Source: an uncultured Oscillospiraceae bacterium
GTDB lineage: Bacteria; Bacillota; Clostridia; Oscillospirales; Acutalibacteraceae
DNA length: 11,608 bases
Assembly (NCBI GenBank): GCA_905211675.1
Contig: CAJMBP010000045.1
Span: forward strand, 1 to 11,608
Direction of reading: 5' to 3'
The notes beneath the pieces were generated by a model. It was not told the origin of the DNA. It made no database searches and saw nothing but the letters and a program-made list of their open reading frames with translations. This document shows positions 1-5,398 of the stretch, in pieces. Both the position numbers and the translations under genes were made by a program. Position 1 is the stretch's first letter, and each line of letters starts with the position of its first letter.

Positions 1-2
1 GG

Positions 3-671
3 TTAAAAAAAGTCGATTATACGGTTCAGCACACCAAGCCTCAAGTTGTCGGCATTCAGATCTTCAATTTTACAAAAGTCAGCCTTGCGGTTAATAATAA
101 CACAAAATTCATCCCCACCTACCCTGTAACACAATCCGCTTTTGCGATACACCTTTCTTATGGCAGACGCTACGGATTTCAAGCACATATCGCCGGAATT
201 GTGACCAAAAGTGTCATTTATACTTTTAAAGTTATTTACGTCAAACAAAATTATATATGCTTTTCTTTTTAATGAGGATATATGCACCTCATAGGCCCTG
301 CGGTTTAAAAGTTCGGTCAAAGCATCGAGTTTGTAGATCATGTTACAGTAGTAAATGTAGAAAAGTATCATACCTATTGCCATTGTAAGCCAAACGATTT
401 TGGCATCGTTGTCAATGTTTTGAAACACGACTCCCACTGTTAAAAACGCCAAAAGTATAAATAGTGAACTGCGGTTTCGGTTCTGAAATTGTGCTTCGAA
501 TTTTGCAACGGTGAAAAAAAGACACATCATACTTAAAAACACAAATAAATAATACAGCCAATACAGTTCACCGTGATGATAAACGTTTTTATCATCTATA
601 TAAAATATAATTCCTAAAAAGAGTGACAATATTTCAAAAGCGATATGAATAATGGGTGGCAGAAAAATCAT
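3..671 (-). CDS. Membrane-anchored GGDEF (diguanylate cyclase-like) protein, apparently truncated at both ends
   Basis: A 222-residue protein. Four hydrophobic segments (about residues 5-25, 36-55, 68-84 and 91-112) precede a GGDEF domain. The domain shows LTELLNRR (118-125), FDVNNFKSINDTFGH (143-157) and an intact GGDEF signature (185-189), so GTP binding for cyclic-di-GMP synthesis would be expected of a complete member. The product stops about 33 residues after GGDEF and lacks the later part of the domain, including the usual AD..MY..K region. The stop lies against a run of seven A (5-11), so a frameshift just at the window edge is possible. The N-terminus also looks short: the ATG has no ribosome binding site, the frame stays open upstream to a stop at 771-773, and the FLPP...FYID..NVYHHG stretch resembles the middle of multi-helix GGDEF proteins. 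It is probably a fragment or pseudogene; the domain call is secure, activity is not. Confidence 0.75.
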   Translation of the reverse strand: MIFLPPIIHIAFEILSLFLGIIFYIDDKNVYHHGELYWLYYLFVFLSMMCLFFTVAKFEAQFQNRNRSSLFILLAFLTVGVVFQNIDNDAKIVWLTMAIGMILFYIYYCNMIYKLDALTELLNRRAYEVHISSLKRKAYIILFDVNNFKSINDTFGHNSGDMCLKSVASAIRKVYRKSGLCYRVGGDEFCVIINRKADFCKIEDLNADNLRLGVLNRIIDFF

Positions 672-834
672 TTTTTGGATTTTATCGGATAAAATGCAGA
701 TGAAAACACAAGCGTGAAAAAAGGTTGGCGATGAGAAAAGATACGGTTTGCAAAACCCGCGGAAACACTTTTACGCCAAAACGTTCCGATGCCGTATATT
801 GCAGTAATGCCTGTCGGCAGAAGGCATACCGACA

Positions 835-893
835 AAGTGTTACGGATAACGGTAAGTGCTCAAAATGAACACCTACCGTTATCTGTAACGTTT
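835..893. repeat. Long imperfect inverted repeat (26-nt arms, 7-nt loop)
   Basis: Arms 835-860 and 868-893 pair almost throughout. The core contains GGATAACGGTA against TACCGTTATC. Most departures from identity are G-U pairs in RNA of one strand or the other, so the fold is kept despite sequence change. With no long T-run behind it, it does not look like a simple terminator. It could be a structured transcript, a recombinase or replication site, or a palindromic element end. Confidence 0.7.
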
Positions 894-909
894 GAGGAGC
901 CGAAAAGCT

Positions 910-940
910 ATTCCAAGGTGTCAAATTGGCACCTTGGAAT
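910..940. repeat. Perfect 11-bp inverted repeat hairpin
   Basis: Arms ATTCCAAGGTG (910-920) and CACCTTGGAAT (930-940) are exact complements. A further T-G and C-G pair would leave a five-base loop, AAATT (923-927). It lies 17 bp to the right of the larger inverted repeat. No T-run follows on either strand. Confidence 0.7.
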
Positions 941-970
941 CAGAAAAATTCAGATGCTTAAGTTAATTCA

Positions 971-997
971 GATCGGCTGAAAAGTCGGTCTTTAATT
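971..997 (+). terminator. Hairpin with GAAA tetraloop, weak terminator-like
   Basis: GATCGGCT (971-978) and AGTCGGTC (983-990) form an 8-bp stem, with two G-U pairs in plus-strand RNA, closed by the stable tetraloop GAAA (979-982). TTTAATTAT follows. The tetraloop and the U-rich tail exist only in plus-strand RNA, so it reads as a weak rho-independent terminator, or the last hairpin of a structured plus-strand RNA covering about 800-997. Confidence 0.4.
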
Positions 998-1066
998 ATG
1001 CAAAAATTCAGAAAAGAGGCGATGAAAATTGATTGTATTAAAACGGAATCAGTGAGAGGCATAGGT

Positions 1067-1196
1067 TTAGCAAGCACTGAATTTGGGTGTACCAAATTCT
1101 ATTCGCTTGCAAATGGCATCGCATTAGCAAGCATCGCGTTTGGGTGCACACACCGCAAACACACTTGTTAGGGGGTCGCTTTCCGCGCCCCCCTAA
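1067..1196. other. Candidate origin of transfer (oriT) / relaxosome binding region
   Basis: The stretch just before two relaxosome-type genes is packed with repeats. Two imperfect 26-bp direct repeats (1067-1092 and 1124-1149) share TTAGCAAGCA and TTTGGGTG, 57 bp apart. The first runs into a perfect inverted repeat, GAATTTGG (1079-1086) with CCAAATTC (1092-1099), around GTGTA. The second runs into a bulged inverted repeat (1138-1160). GCTTGC (1105-1110) pairs with GCAAGC (1127-1132). A strong G/C hairpin closes the block: TTAGGGGG (1168-1175) with CCCCCTAA (1189-1196), extended by CGC/GCG. Repeats next to inverted repeats beside MobC-type genes are what oriT regions look like. No nic site can be assigned, and no relaxase gene is present to match it with. 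Confidence 0.5.
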
Positions 1197-1213
1197 AACC
1201 CCGAAAAGAAAGG

Positions 1214-1579
1214 ATGGTAATTATCGAAAAAAGAACAGAGAGAATCAAGTTTTGGTTGACAGATAAGGAGTTAAAGCAAATCGACCGTAAAGCCGGAAAG
1301 CTCGGTATGAATCGCTCCGAGTATATTCGCTATCTTATCGCCAACTGCAAGCTTGTTCACACACCGAACATTGATTATGAGGGCTATTACAACAGACTTA
1401 AATGTATCAGTGATGAAATAAACCACCACTTAATTGTTCTGAATCAAATCGGTACATTGGATGAGCCGCAGTTTCATAGGATCTGCGAGGAGGCAATCGA
1501 AACGGCGAAACAACTTTCAAATGAGCTGACCGAAAAGCTGGATATTGAAATTGAAAAGTCGAAGGAGGTGAACACTTGA
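1214..1579 (+). CDS. Ribbon-helix-helix relaxosome accessory protein (MobC-like)
   Basis: A 121-residue basic protein whose first 45 residues fit a ribbon-helix-helix fold: a short strand (RIKFWLT, about 10-16), helix A (DKELKQIDRKAGKLG) and helix B opening with MNRSEYIRYLI. This is the fold and length of plasmid and ICE mobilization proteins that bind oriT and help a relaxase. The C-terminal two thirds is helical and charged. It directly follows the oriT-like repeats, its likely binding sites. The start is uncertain: the AAAGG that should serve as ribosome binding site touches the ATG with no spacer, and an in-frame stop at 1169-1171 excludes longer forms. Initiation at ATT 1220 would give normal spacing but is a rare start codon. 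The next gene overlaps its stop. A role in transfer is inferred from fold and position. Confidence 0.75.
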   Translation: MVIIEKRTERIKFWLTDKELKQIDRKAGKLGMNRSEYIRYLIANCKLVHTPNIDYEGYYNRLKCISDEINHHLIVLNQIGTLDEPQFHRICEEAIETAKQLSNELTEKLDIEIEKSKEVNT

Positions 1580-1920
1580 GAAACGGAAAGCATTATGTCC
1601 CCGTTCGGATGACAAAAAGCGAAAAAGAGAATTTCTTAAAGTTCAGTGAGTTATGCCGTGCACCTGAGAAAACAGTTTTGTATTGGCTTCTAAACGGTAT
1701 GATTGTCTACGAAAAGCCGCCCGAAATCTTTTTCAAAATCACAAGATTGATGTTGAGACTGGAAACCAATGTAGCCCATATTTGGCTCGGTGGCAGTATT
1801 TTATCAGAAGCGATAAAAACGAAATATTACAACCTATCAAAAGAAATAAACAATTACGATTGCGAAATTACCTTCAAAGGATTGTTCGCAGAAGCGCACT
1901 ACGGCGAAAACCGAAAATAA
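1576..1920 (+). CDS. Small conserved element protein, possibly a second MobC-type relaxosome protein
   Basis: A 114-residue protein starting at TTG 1576. A GGAGG at 1564-1568, seven bases upstream, supports this start, and the TTGA overlap with the stop of the preceding gene indicates translational coupling. The N-terminal part (VPVRMTKSEKENFLKFSELCR followed by a helix) has the strand-helix-helix spacing of ribbon-helix-helix proteins. The middle segment (ITRLMLRLETNVAHIWLGGSI, about 54-74) sits where MobC proteins carry their conserved 'N-N-QI-R' helix, but the match is weak. I do not recognise the family with certainty. Pairing with the upstream protein suggests that they act together at oriT. 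Confidence 0.6.
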   Translation: MRNGKHYVPVRMTKSEKENFLKFSELCRAPEKTVLYWLLNGMIVYEKPPEIFFKITRLMLRLETNVAHIWLGGSILSEAIKTKYYNLSKEINNYDCEITFKGLFAEAHYGENRK

Positions 1921-1941
1921 CAGTATTGAAAGGCAGTAATT

Positions 1942-2028
1942 ATGACACAAGCAAACCAAACTGCCGTTTCAAGCATATTTTTCTATACACAATTTTCTAC
2001 AAGAGACGGCAGACAAAAAGAAAAATGA
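1942..2028 (+). CDS. Tiny 28-codon ORF at the place where a relaxase gene would be expected
   Basis: ATG 1942 has an AAAGG (1929-1933) eight bases upstream and runs 28 codons to TGA 2026-2028. The product begins MTQANQTAVSSIFFYTQFST and is rich in polar residues, with no recognisable motif. It lies between the MobC-like pair and the ParB-like gene, where related elements often carry a relaxase. It may be a real microprotein, the remaining N-terminus of a deleted gene, or chance. Only the ribosome binding site and the position support it. Confidence 0.25.
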   Translation: MTQANQTAVSSIFFYTQFSTRDGRQKEK

Positions 2029-2049
2029 ATTATGAAAGGAATATGTTGA

Positions 2050-2958
2050 ATGAAAAACGAAACCAAAATGTCTGCCGAAAAGGTAGTAAAAGAAACCTTA
2101 AAGCAACCCAAACCGAAGCTAATGAACATTAAACTCGAAAAGCTTCTCCCGTTTGAGAATCACCCGTTTAAGGTGCTTGACGATAGCTCCATGACCGAAT
2201 TTGTAGCGAGTATCAAAGAATACGGACTGCTCAATCGCGTTATCGTCCGACCGATTGAGAACAACACTGAAGAATATGAAATCATATCCGGTCACCGCCG
2301 AGTACACGCCGCTGAGCTTCTTGAAATGAAAGAAGTCCCTGCGGTTGTTCATTTTATCGACCGTGATGAGGCCACGGTTATGATGGTAGATTCCAATTGC
2401 CATAGAGAAAACTTAACGCTTATGGAAAAAGCTCTTTCTTACCGCATGAAAGCAGATGCGTTATCGCACCAAGGTAAAGCTTTGGGACAGAATGTCCCGA
2501 AGCCCGAGGACAATCGAACTACGGCAAAAATAGGTAATGAAGCCGGCGACAGCTATAAAACCGTTCAAAGACTTATTCGCCTAACCTACCTTGTTCCCGA
2601 ACTTCAGGAGTATGTGGATAAAGGCAAGATGAAAATGCTCCCGGCATATGAACTATCATTCCTTGATGAAGATGCACAGAGAGATATTGTTGACAATATT
2701 GATGAAACCGAAACTTTTCCGTCACACGCACAGGCTCGCCGTATGCGTGTCGCTTTTGAAGAAGGTAAACTTGACTACAATGCCGTAACCGAAATCATGA
2801 ACGAGCTGAAACCGAATCAGGTAGAGAAACTCAAAATCCCAATGGACGATATACGCAAGTATATGCCGAAATCCATGACACCCGCTGAAATGCAGGCATA
2901 CCTTCTCAAGCTCGTAAAACAGGATTACGACCGTCAGCATAACCGCGACGGAAGATAA
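2050..2958 (+). CDS. ParB/RepB-like DNA-binding protein of integrative elements
   Basis: A 302-residue protein of the ParB/Spo0J-like family found on Firmicutes conjugative elements. Residues 26-120 form the ParB N-terminal domain: PFENHPFKVLDD, then SGHRRVHAAELL (80-91, the GHRRxxAA nucleotide-binding box), then DSNCHRENLTLMEKA (114-128), which corresponds to the ENxxR box. A helix-turn-helix region follows at about 155-185 (AKIGNEAGDSYKTVQRLIRL). An AAAGGA at 2035-2040, nine bases before the ATG, supports the start. Classical ParB proteins load on parS DNA as CTP-dependent clamps and work with ParA; no ParA gene is present here. It may stabilise an excised circle, regulate the element, or help transfer. 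The small downstream gene begins 11 bases after its stop, so the two are probably co-transcribed. Confidence 0.85.
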   Translation: MKNETKMSAEKVVKETLKQPKPKLMNIKLEKLLPFENHPFKVLDDSSMTEFVASIKEYGLLNRVIVRPIENNTEEYEIISGHRRVHAAELLEMKEVPAVVHFIDRDEATVMMVDSNCHRENLTLMEKALSYRMKADALSHQGKALGQNVPKPEDNRTTAKIGNEAGDSYKTVQRLIRLTYLVPELQEYVDKGKMKMLPAYELSFLDEDAQRDIVDNIDETETFPSHAQARRMRVAFEEGKLDYNAVTEIMNELKPNQVEKLKIPMDDIRKYMPKSMTPAEMQAYLLKLVKQDYDRQHNRDGR

Positions 2959-2969
2959 GGAGTGTGCTT

Positions 2970-3227
2970 ATGGATAAGTTTATTGTTGGATTCGGAAGTG
3001 CACCGCACGAGTATGTCATTAACGGTGTAAGATATGTAGTTGAGTCAAGATTTCAAAAACACGATTACAAGAAGCCAAAAGAAAATACCTTGATGAATAA
3101 CCGTATCGGGAATTATCTCACAAGCGATTTCGCAGATTTGCCGTCTGTCGATACAGATAATATAATAGACACTGAATATGATTGTACGGCTGCCGGAAAG
3201 GAGGAAAACAATGCATCCAAAAACTAA
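2970..3227 (+). CDS. Small TnpW-like element protein upstream of the recombinase
   Basis: An 85-residue protein. I chose ATG 2970 because the TAAGGAGT box (2956-2963) lies seven bases before it, while an in-frame GTG at 2964 would have almost no spacer. The first part (HEYVINGVRYVVESRF) is a short beta-hairpin pattern, followed by a basic stretch and an acidic C-terminus. Small proteins with a '..INGV.Y.V.S.F' pattern just upstream of large serine recombinases are common in clostridial elements and are sometimes named TnpW-like. A role in controlling excision is a guess from position only. Its 3' end overlaps the recombinase start by 17 bases, implying coupled translation. Confidence 0.65.
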   Translation: MDKFIVGFGSAPHEYVINGVRYVVESRFQKHDYKKPKENTLMNNRIGNYLTSDFADLPSVDTDNIIDTEYDCTAAGKEENNASKN

Positions 3228-4920
3228 AAAAGACAAAATCGGGATAACGGCGCTTTATTGCCGTTTGTCCCGTGACGACGGAATGGACGGTGAAAGCAAT
3301 TCCATCGTGAATCAAAAGAATCTGCTCTTGCAAAAAGCAAAAGAAAAGGGACTGACCGATACAAAATTCTATGTGGACGACGGATATACAGGAACAAATT
3401 TCAACCGACCGGGATTTCAGCAGTTAATATCGGATATTGAAATGGGATATATCTACGCTGTGATGGTAAAAGACCTATCCCGTCTCGGACGAGATTTTGT
3501 TTCGGTCGGTAATTACACCGATGTGTATTTCCCTGATCATGACATTCGCTTTATTGCCGTTAATGACGGAATAGACAGCGAAGAGGGCGAGAGCGAAATT
3601 GCCCCTTTCAAAAACATCTTAAACGAAATGTACGCGCGGGATATATCCAAGAAAATTCGTTCGTCACACCGCTTGCGCGGCTCTATGGGAGAGCCGTTAT
3701 CTCAGCCGCCTTACGGATATATGAAATCCGCTGAAAACAAAAAGAAGTGGGTTATTGACTCGGAGGCGGCGGATGTGGTGAAAAGCATTTTCAAAATGTG
3801 CCTTGAAGGTAAAGGTAACGAGACAATAGCACGAATCCTTCAAGAGCAAAAGGTTCTTGTTCCTATGGCATATTGGCAAAGCAAGGGTTTACCGCGAGGC
3901 GGTAAGAAAACACAGCCTAACCCGTATAAGTGGTGTAAAACTACAATACAAAAGATTCTGTCTCAGCAGGAATATTGCGGTGATGTGATCAATTTCAAAA
4001 CCTGTTCCAAGTCTTTTAAGAACAAGACGCGGCTTCCAAACGCACCTGAGAACTGGGCAATATTTAAGGATGTGCACGAACCGATTATTGCACGGAACGA
4101 TTTTGAAAAGGTGCAAACTCTAATATCCAAAACAAAGCGAAGAGCACCGAAACCTAAAAACGGTGAGAAAAGCATATTTTGTGATTTGCTGTTCTGCGGA
4201 GACTTTCACGGTAAGCTCCGTCATCATACAAATACAATCAACAAAGATATACACTATTTCGTATGTGCAAACAACAAGGTGGATTACAGAGGTGAATGCC
4301 CCGGCAGACACTATGTCAGAGCAGATGCTATTGAGCAGGTTGTTATGCTTGAACTACACCGAATGGCGAAATTCCTTGAATCGGACGAAGAAGCCTTTGC
4401 CGAGCTTCTTGCCCAAAAGACCGACAAGGAACTGTCGAAAGAAAAGAAACACGATGAAGATGAGCTTCAAAAAGCAATTATGCGAAACGATACCGTATCC
4501 AATCTATATGAGAAACTCTATGAGGACAACGCTACCGGCAAGGTAAGCGATGAATGGTTTATGCAGTTATCACACAAGTATGAAACGGAAAGGCTGGAGC
4601 TGAAAGCAAAAATTAAAACGCTTCGTCAAAAGCTTTCCGAATGCGGGCAGCGCGAACAGGAACGCGAGAATTTCACTTCGGCAATCCGCAGGTTTATGCG
4701 AATGGACAGACTGACCGCACCGCTTCTTCGTGAACTGATCGACCACATTGATGTGTTTGAAACGGAGGGCACAGGCAAAAACAGAACCCAAAGAATCGTT
4801 ATCTATTACCGCTTTGTCGGGTATGTGGAAATACCCGAGGTATCTCAAAGACCTCGCATCAAAGCAGACACCCGAAAAGGCGTTGCCGTGGAGTATCTCA
4901 CCGAGCCACTTCCGGCATAA
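3211..4920 (+). CDS. Large serine recombinase (TndX/TnpX type) of the mobile element
   Basis: A 569-residue recombinase expected to excise and integrate the element through a serine-DNA intermediate. ATG 3211 has a perfect AAGGAGG (3198-3204) six bases upstream. Domains: resolvase catalytic domain (about 10-160) with YCRLSRDD, where Ser20 is the nucleophile, then VKDLSRLGRD (86-94) and NEMYARDISKKIRS (138-151); the recombinase domain (about 165-300) with PYGY; a zinc-ribbon region (320-365); a charged coiled coil (about 390-485); and a DUF4368-type end (about 500-540, IDVF...IYYRFVGYV). The first zinc half-site is unusual: the usual FCADCG reads FCGDFH, so position 332 is Phe instead of Cys, with His333 next to it; Cys352 and Cys363 remain. 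Length and domain order are otherwise complete, so it is probably functional. Confidence 0.93.
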   Translation: MHPKTKKDKIGITALYCRLSRDDGMDGESNSIVNQKNLLLQKAKEKGLTDTKFYVDDGYTGTNFNRPGFQQLISDIEMGYIYAVMVKDLSRLGRDFVSVGNYTDVYFPDHDIRFIAVNDGIDSEEGESEIAPFKNILNEMYARDISKKIRSSHRLRGSMGEPLSQPPYGYMKSAENKKKWVIDSEAADVVKSIFKMCLEGKGNETIARILQEQKVLVPMAYWQSKGLPRGGKKTQPNPYKWCKTTIQKILSQQEYCGDVINFKTCSKSFKNKTRLPNAPENWAIFKDVHEPIIARNDFEKVQTLISKTKRRAPKPKNGEKSIFCDLLFCGDFHGKLRHHTNTINKDIHYFVCANNKVDYRGECPGRHYVRADAIEQVVMLELHRMAKFLESDEEAFAELLAQKTDKELSKEKKHDEDELQKAIMRNDTVSNLYEKLYEDNATGKVSDEWFMQLSHKYETERLELKAKIKTLRQKLSECGQREQERENFTSAIRRFMRMDRLTAPLLRELIDHIDVFETEGTGKNRTQRIVIYYRFVGYVEIPEVSQRPRIKADTRKGVAVEYLTEPLPA

Positions 4921-4925
4921 CAAAA

Positions 4926-4946
4926 GAGCAGACATCCCGCCTGCTC
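4926..4946 (-). terminator. Terminator-like hairpin facing the recombinase 3' end
   Basis: GAGCAG (4926-4931) and CTGCTC (4941-4946) pair perfectly around a nine-base loop, six bases after the recombinase stop. Read on the minus strand the stem is followed by TTTTGTT, so it would stop transcription coming leftward from the tRNA side, before antisense RNA to the recombinase is made. On the plus strand no T-run follows. Confidence 0.45.
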
Positions 4947-4970
4947 ATACATAAACCCGTATCAGAATAG

Positions 4971-5015
4971 AAAAATCGAGTATTCATAAAGTCAAATCCC
5001 TTATGAATACTCGAT
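4971..5015 (-). terminator. Rho-independent terminator of tRNA-Leu
   Basis: A perfect 15-bp inverted repeat (4975-4989 with 5001-5015; loop of 11 bases) begins one base after the encoded CCA of the tRNA. On the minus strand it is followed by a T-run (TTTTCTATT). It fits an intrinsic terminator for the tRNA transcript. It also marks the chromosomal side of the element's right boundary. Confidence 0.8.
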
Positions 5016-5016
5016 A

Positions 5017-5100
5017 TGGTGCGGGTGACAGGACTTGAACCTGCACATCGGTGACACTAGCTCCTAAGGCTAGCGCGTCTGCCAATTCCGCCACACCCGC
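5017..5100 (-). tRNA. tRNA-Leu (anticodon UAG), 3' CCA encoded
   Basis: The minus strand folds as a class II tRNA. The acceptor pairs GCGGGTG with CACCCGC. The anticodon stem CTAGC/GCTAG holds the loop CTTAGGA, giving anticodon UAG (leucine, CUA codons). A long variable arm follows, then the T-arm with loop TTCAAGT, the discriminator A and a genomic CCA (5017-5019). The A-box TGGCGGAATTGGCAGA is typical of tRNA-Leu. The gene is intact. Its first 22 nt are duplicated upstream (5248-5269), and the only good promoter found lies beyond that duplicate, so the primary transcript should carry a long leader removed by RNase P. Confidence 0.95.
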
Positions 5101-5108
5101 ATATTTAA
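5079..5108 (-). repeat. 30-bp direct repeat, copy 1 (5' half of the intact tRNA-Leu)
   Basis: These 30 bases are identical to 5248-5277, at an offset of 169 bp. The repeat covers tRNA positions 1-22 and the eight bases before the tRNA. Identity ends at both borders. Confidence 0.9.
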
Positions 5109-5247
5109 TTCATTTGAGGCATTCGCGCTCCGCGTGACTCTTGCGGTGCCCGACATCTGATGCGGCGATTATATTGCCTTTCACCTGTCGACCGCTGCGC
5201 CTTTTGAGCTGTCGCTGTTTCCTCCGCAGGAGGCGCTCCGCTCAAAA
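5109..5247 (-). other. 139-bp structured insert between the two tRNA 5' repeats
   Basis: This G+C-rich stretch differs from the A+T-rich DNA around it. TTTTGAGC (5202-5209) pairs perfectly with GCTCAAAA (5240-5247), enclosing an inner hairpin CCTCC-GCA-GGAGG (5221-5233). GCGCTCCGC occurs twice (5125-5133, 5233-5241) and TTTGAG twice (5113-5118, 5203-5208). No protein with a ribosome binding site is encoded. It lies downstream of the tRNA promoter and should be transcribed as leader RNA. It could be a small non-autonomous mobile sequence that used the tRNA 5' half as target, or what remains of a tandem tRNA array. Confidence 0.55.
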
Positions 5248-5277
5248 CTGCCAATTCCGCCACACCCGCATATTTAA
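5248..5277 (-). repeat. 30-bp direct repeat, copy 2 (truncated tRNA-Leu 5' half)
   Basis: An exact second copy of the first 22 nt of tRNA-Leu plus eight upstream bases. It stops inside the D-arm, so it cannot make a tRNA. It sits at the normal distance from the promoter at 5301-5329, so this is the position where the original tRNA would have begun. Confidence 0.9.
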
Positions 5278-5300
5278 ATTGCAAAATTTAAACTTTAATT

Positions 5301-5329
5301 ATTCTACATTATATAAACCGAAAAGTCAA
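5301..5329 (-). promoter_or_regulatory. Sigma-A-type promoter for tRNA-Leu
   Basis: On the minus strand TTGACT (5329-5324), a 17-bp spacer and TAGAAT (5306-5301) form a near-consensus promoter. Transcription would start near 5294, about 25 bases before the truncated tRNA copy and about 195 bases before the intact tRNA. Confidence 0.75.
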
Positions 5330-5349
5330 GTTAATTAAATGTGCTCTAA

Positions 5350-5389
5350 AATCACCCTTTGACCTTTATTTTAAAGACAAAGGGTGGTT
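5350..5389 (-). terminator. Terminator-like hairpin after the phosphatase gene
   Basis: CACCCTTTG (5353-5361) pairs with CAAAGGGTG (5378-5386), with outer extensions and an inner CTTT/AAAG stem (5364-5376). It begins nine bases after the phosphatase stop on the minus strand and is followed by GATTTTAG. It is a plausible weak intrinsic terminator and may act on both strands. Confidence 0.6.
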
Positions 5390-5398
5390 TCTTAATCT

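Larger units (their letters stand above)
672..1213. other. Gene-free left part of the mobile element, rich in hairpins
   Basis: I see no convincing gene in this stretch. Short open frames on both strands (682-924 minus, 789-980 plus) lie over a long inverted repeat, and for that reason both encode the same EHLPLSVT peptide; neither has a ribosome binding site. The interval holds a small palindrome at 680-694 (arms TTTTATC/GATAAAA), three strong hairpins between 835 and 990, and an oriT-like block from about 1067 to 1196. The element boundary with the chromosome probably lies near its left side, but no flanking direct repeat that would fix it could be recognised. Confidence 0.6.
700..4970. mobile_element. 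Compact integrative mobilizable element with a large serine recombinase and no relaxase
   Basis: The content is typical of Firmicutes integrative elements: an oriT-like region, two small relaxosome-type proteins, a ParB-like protein of the kind carried by Tn1549-type conjugative elements, a small TnpW-like protein, and at the right end a TndX-type large serine recombinase. It sits between a damaged GGDEF gene and the terminator of a tRNA-Leu gene. Boundaries are approximate: the right end should lie between the recombinase stop (4920) and the tRNA terminator (4971-5015), and the left end between about 690 and 835. Large serine recombinases of this family leave only a very short target duplication, so ends cannot be read from one copy. 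No relaxase, type IV secretion, resistance or other cargo gene is present, so it is either a stripped derivative or a passenger mobilized in trans. Confidence 0.65.

Noticed and set aside
682..980. Overlapping open frames on both strands (682-924 minus, 789-980 plus) sharing the peptide EHLPLSVT
   Set aside because: The shared peptide results from the long inverted repeat at 835-893; neither frame has a ribosome binding site or protein-like composition.
1067..1149. A CRISPR-like pair of repeats
   Set aside because: There are only two imperfect copies, each with its own inverted repeat, beside mobilization genes and without cas genes; an oriT-type arrangement explains them better.
1683..2132. 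A 149-codon plus-strand frame over the second small element gene and the start of the ParB-like gene
   Set aside because: It is in a different frame from two better-supported genes, is extremely Arg/Lys/Asn-rich and has no ribosome binding site. It was checked as a possible relaxase remnant and shows no HUH or catalytic Tyr pattern.
5141..5338. A 65-codon plus-strand frame across the insert and the truncated tRNA copy
   Set aside because: It crosses the tRNA repeat and promoter, has no ribosome binding site, and its C-terminus is A+T-rich non-coding DNA.
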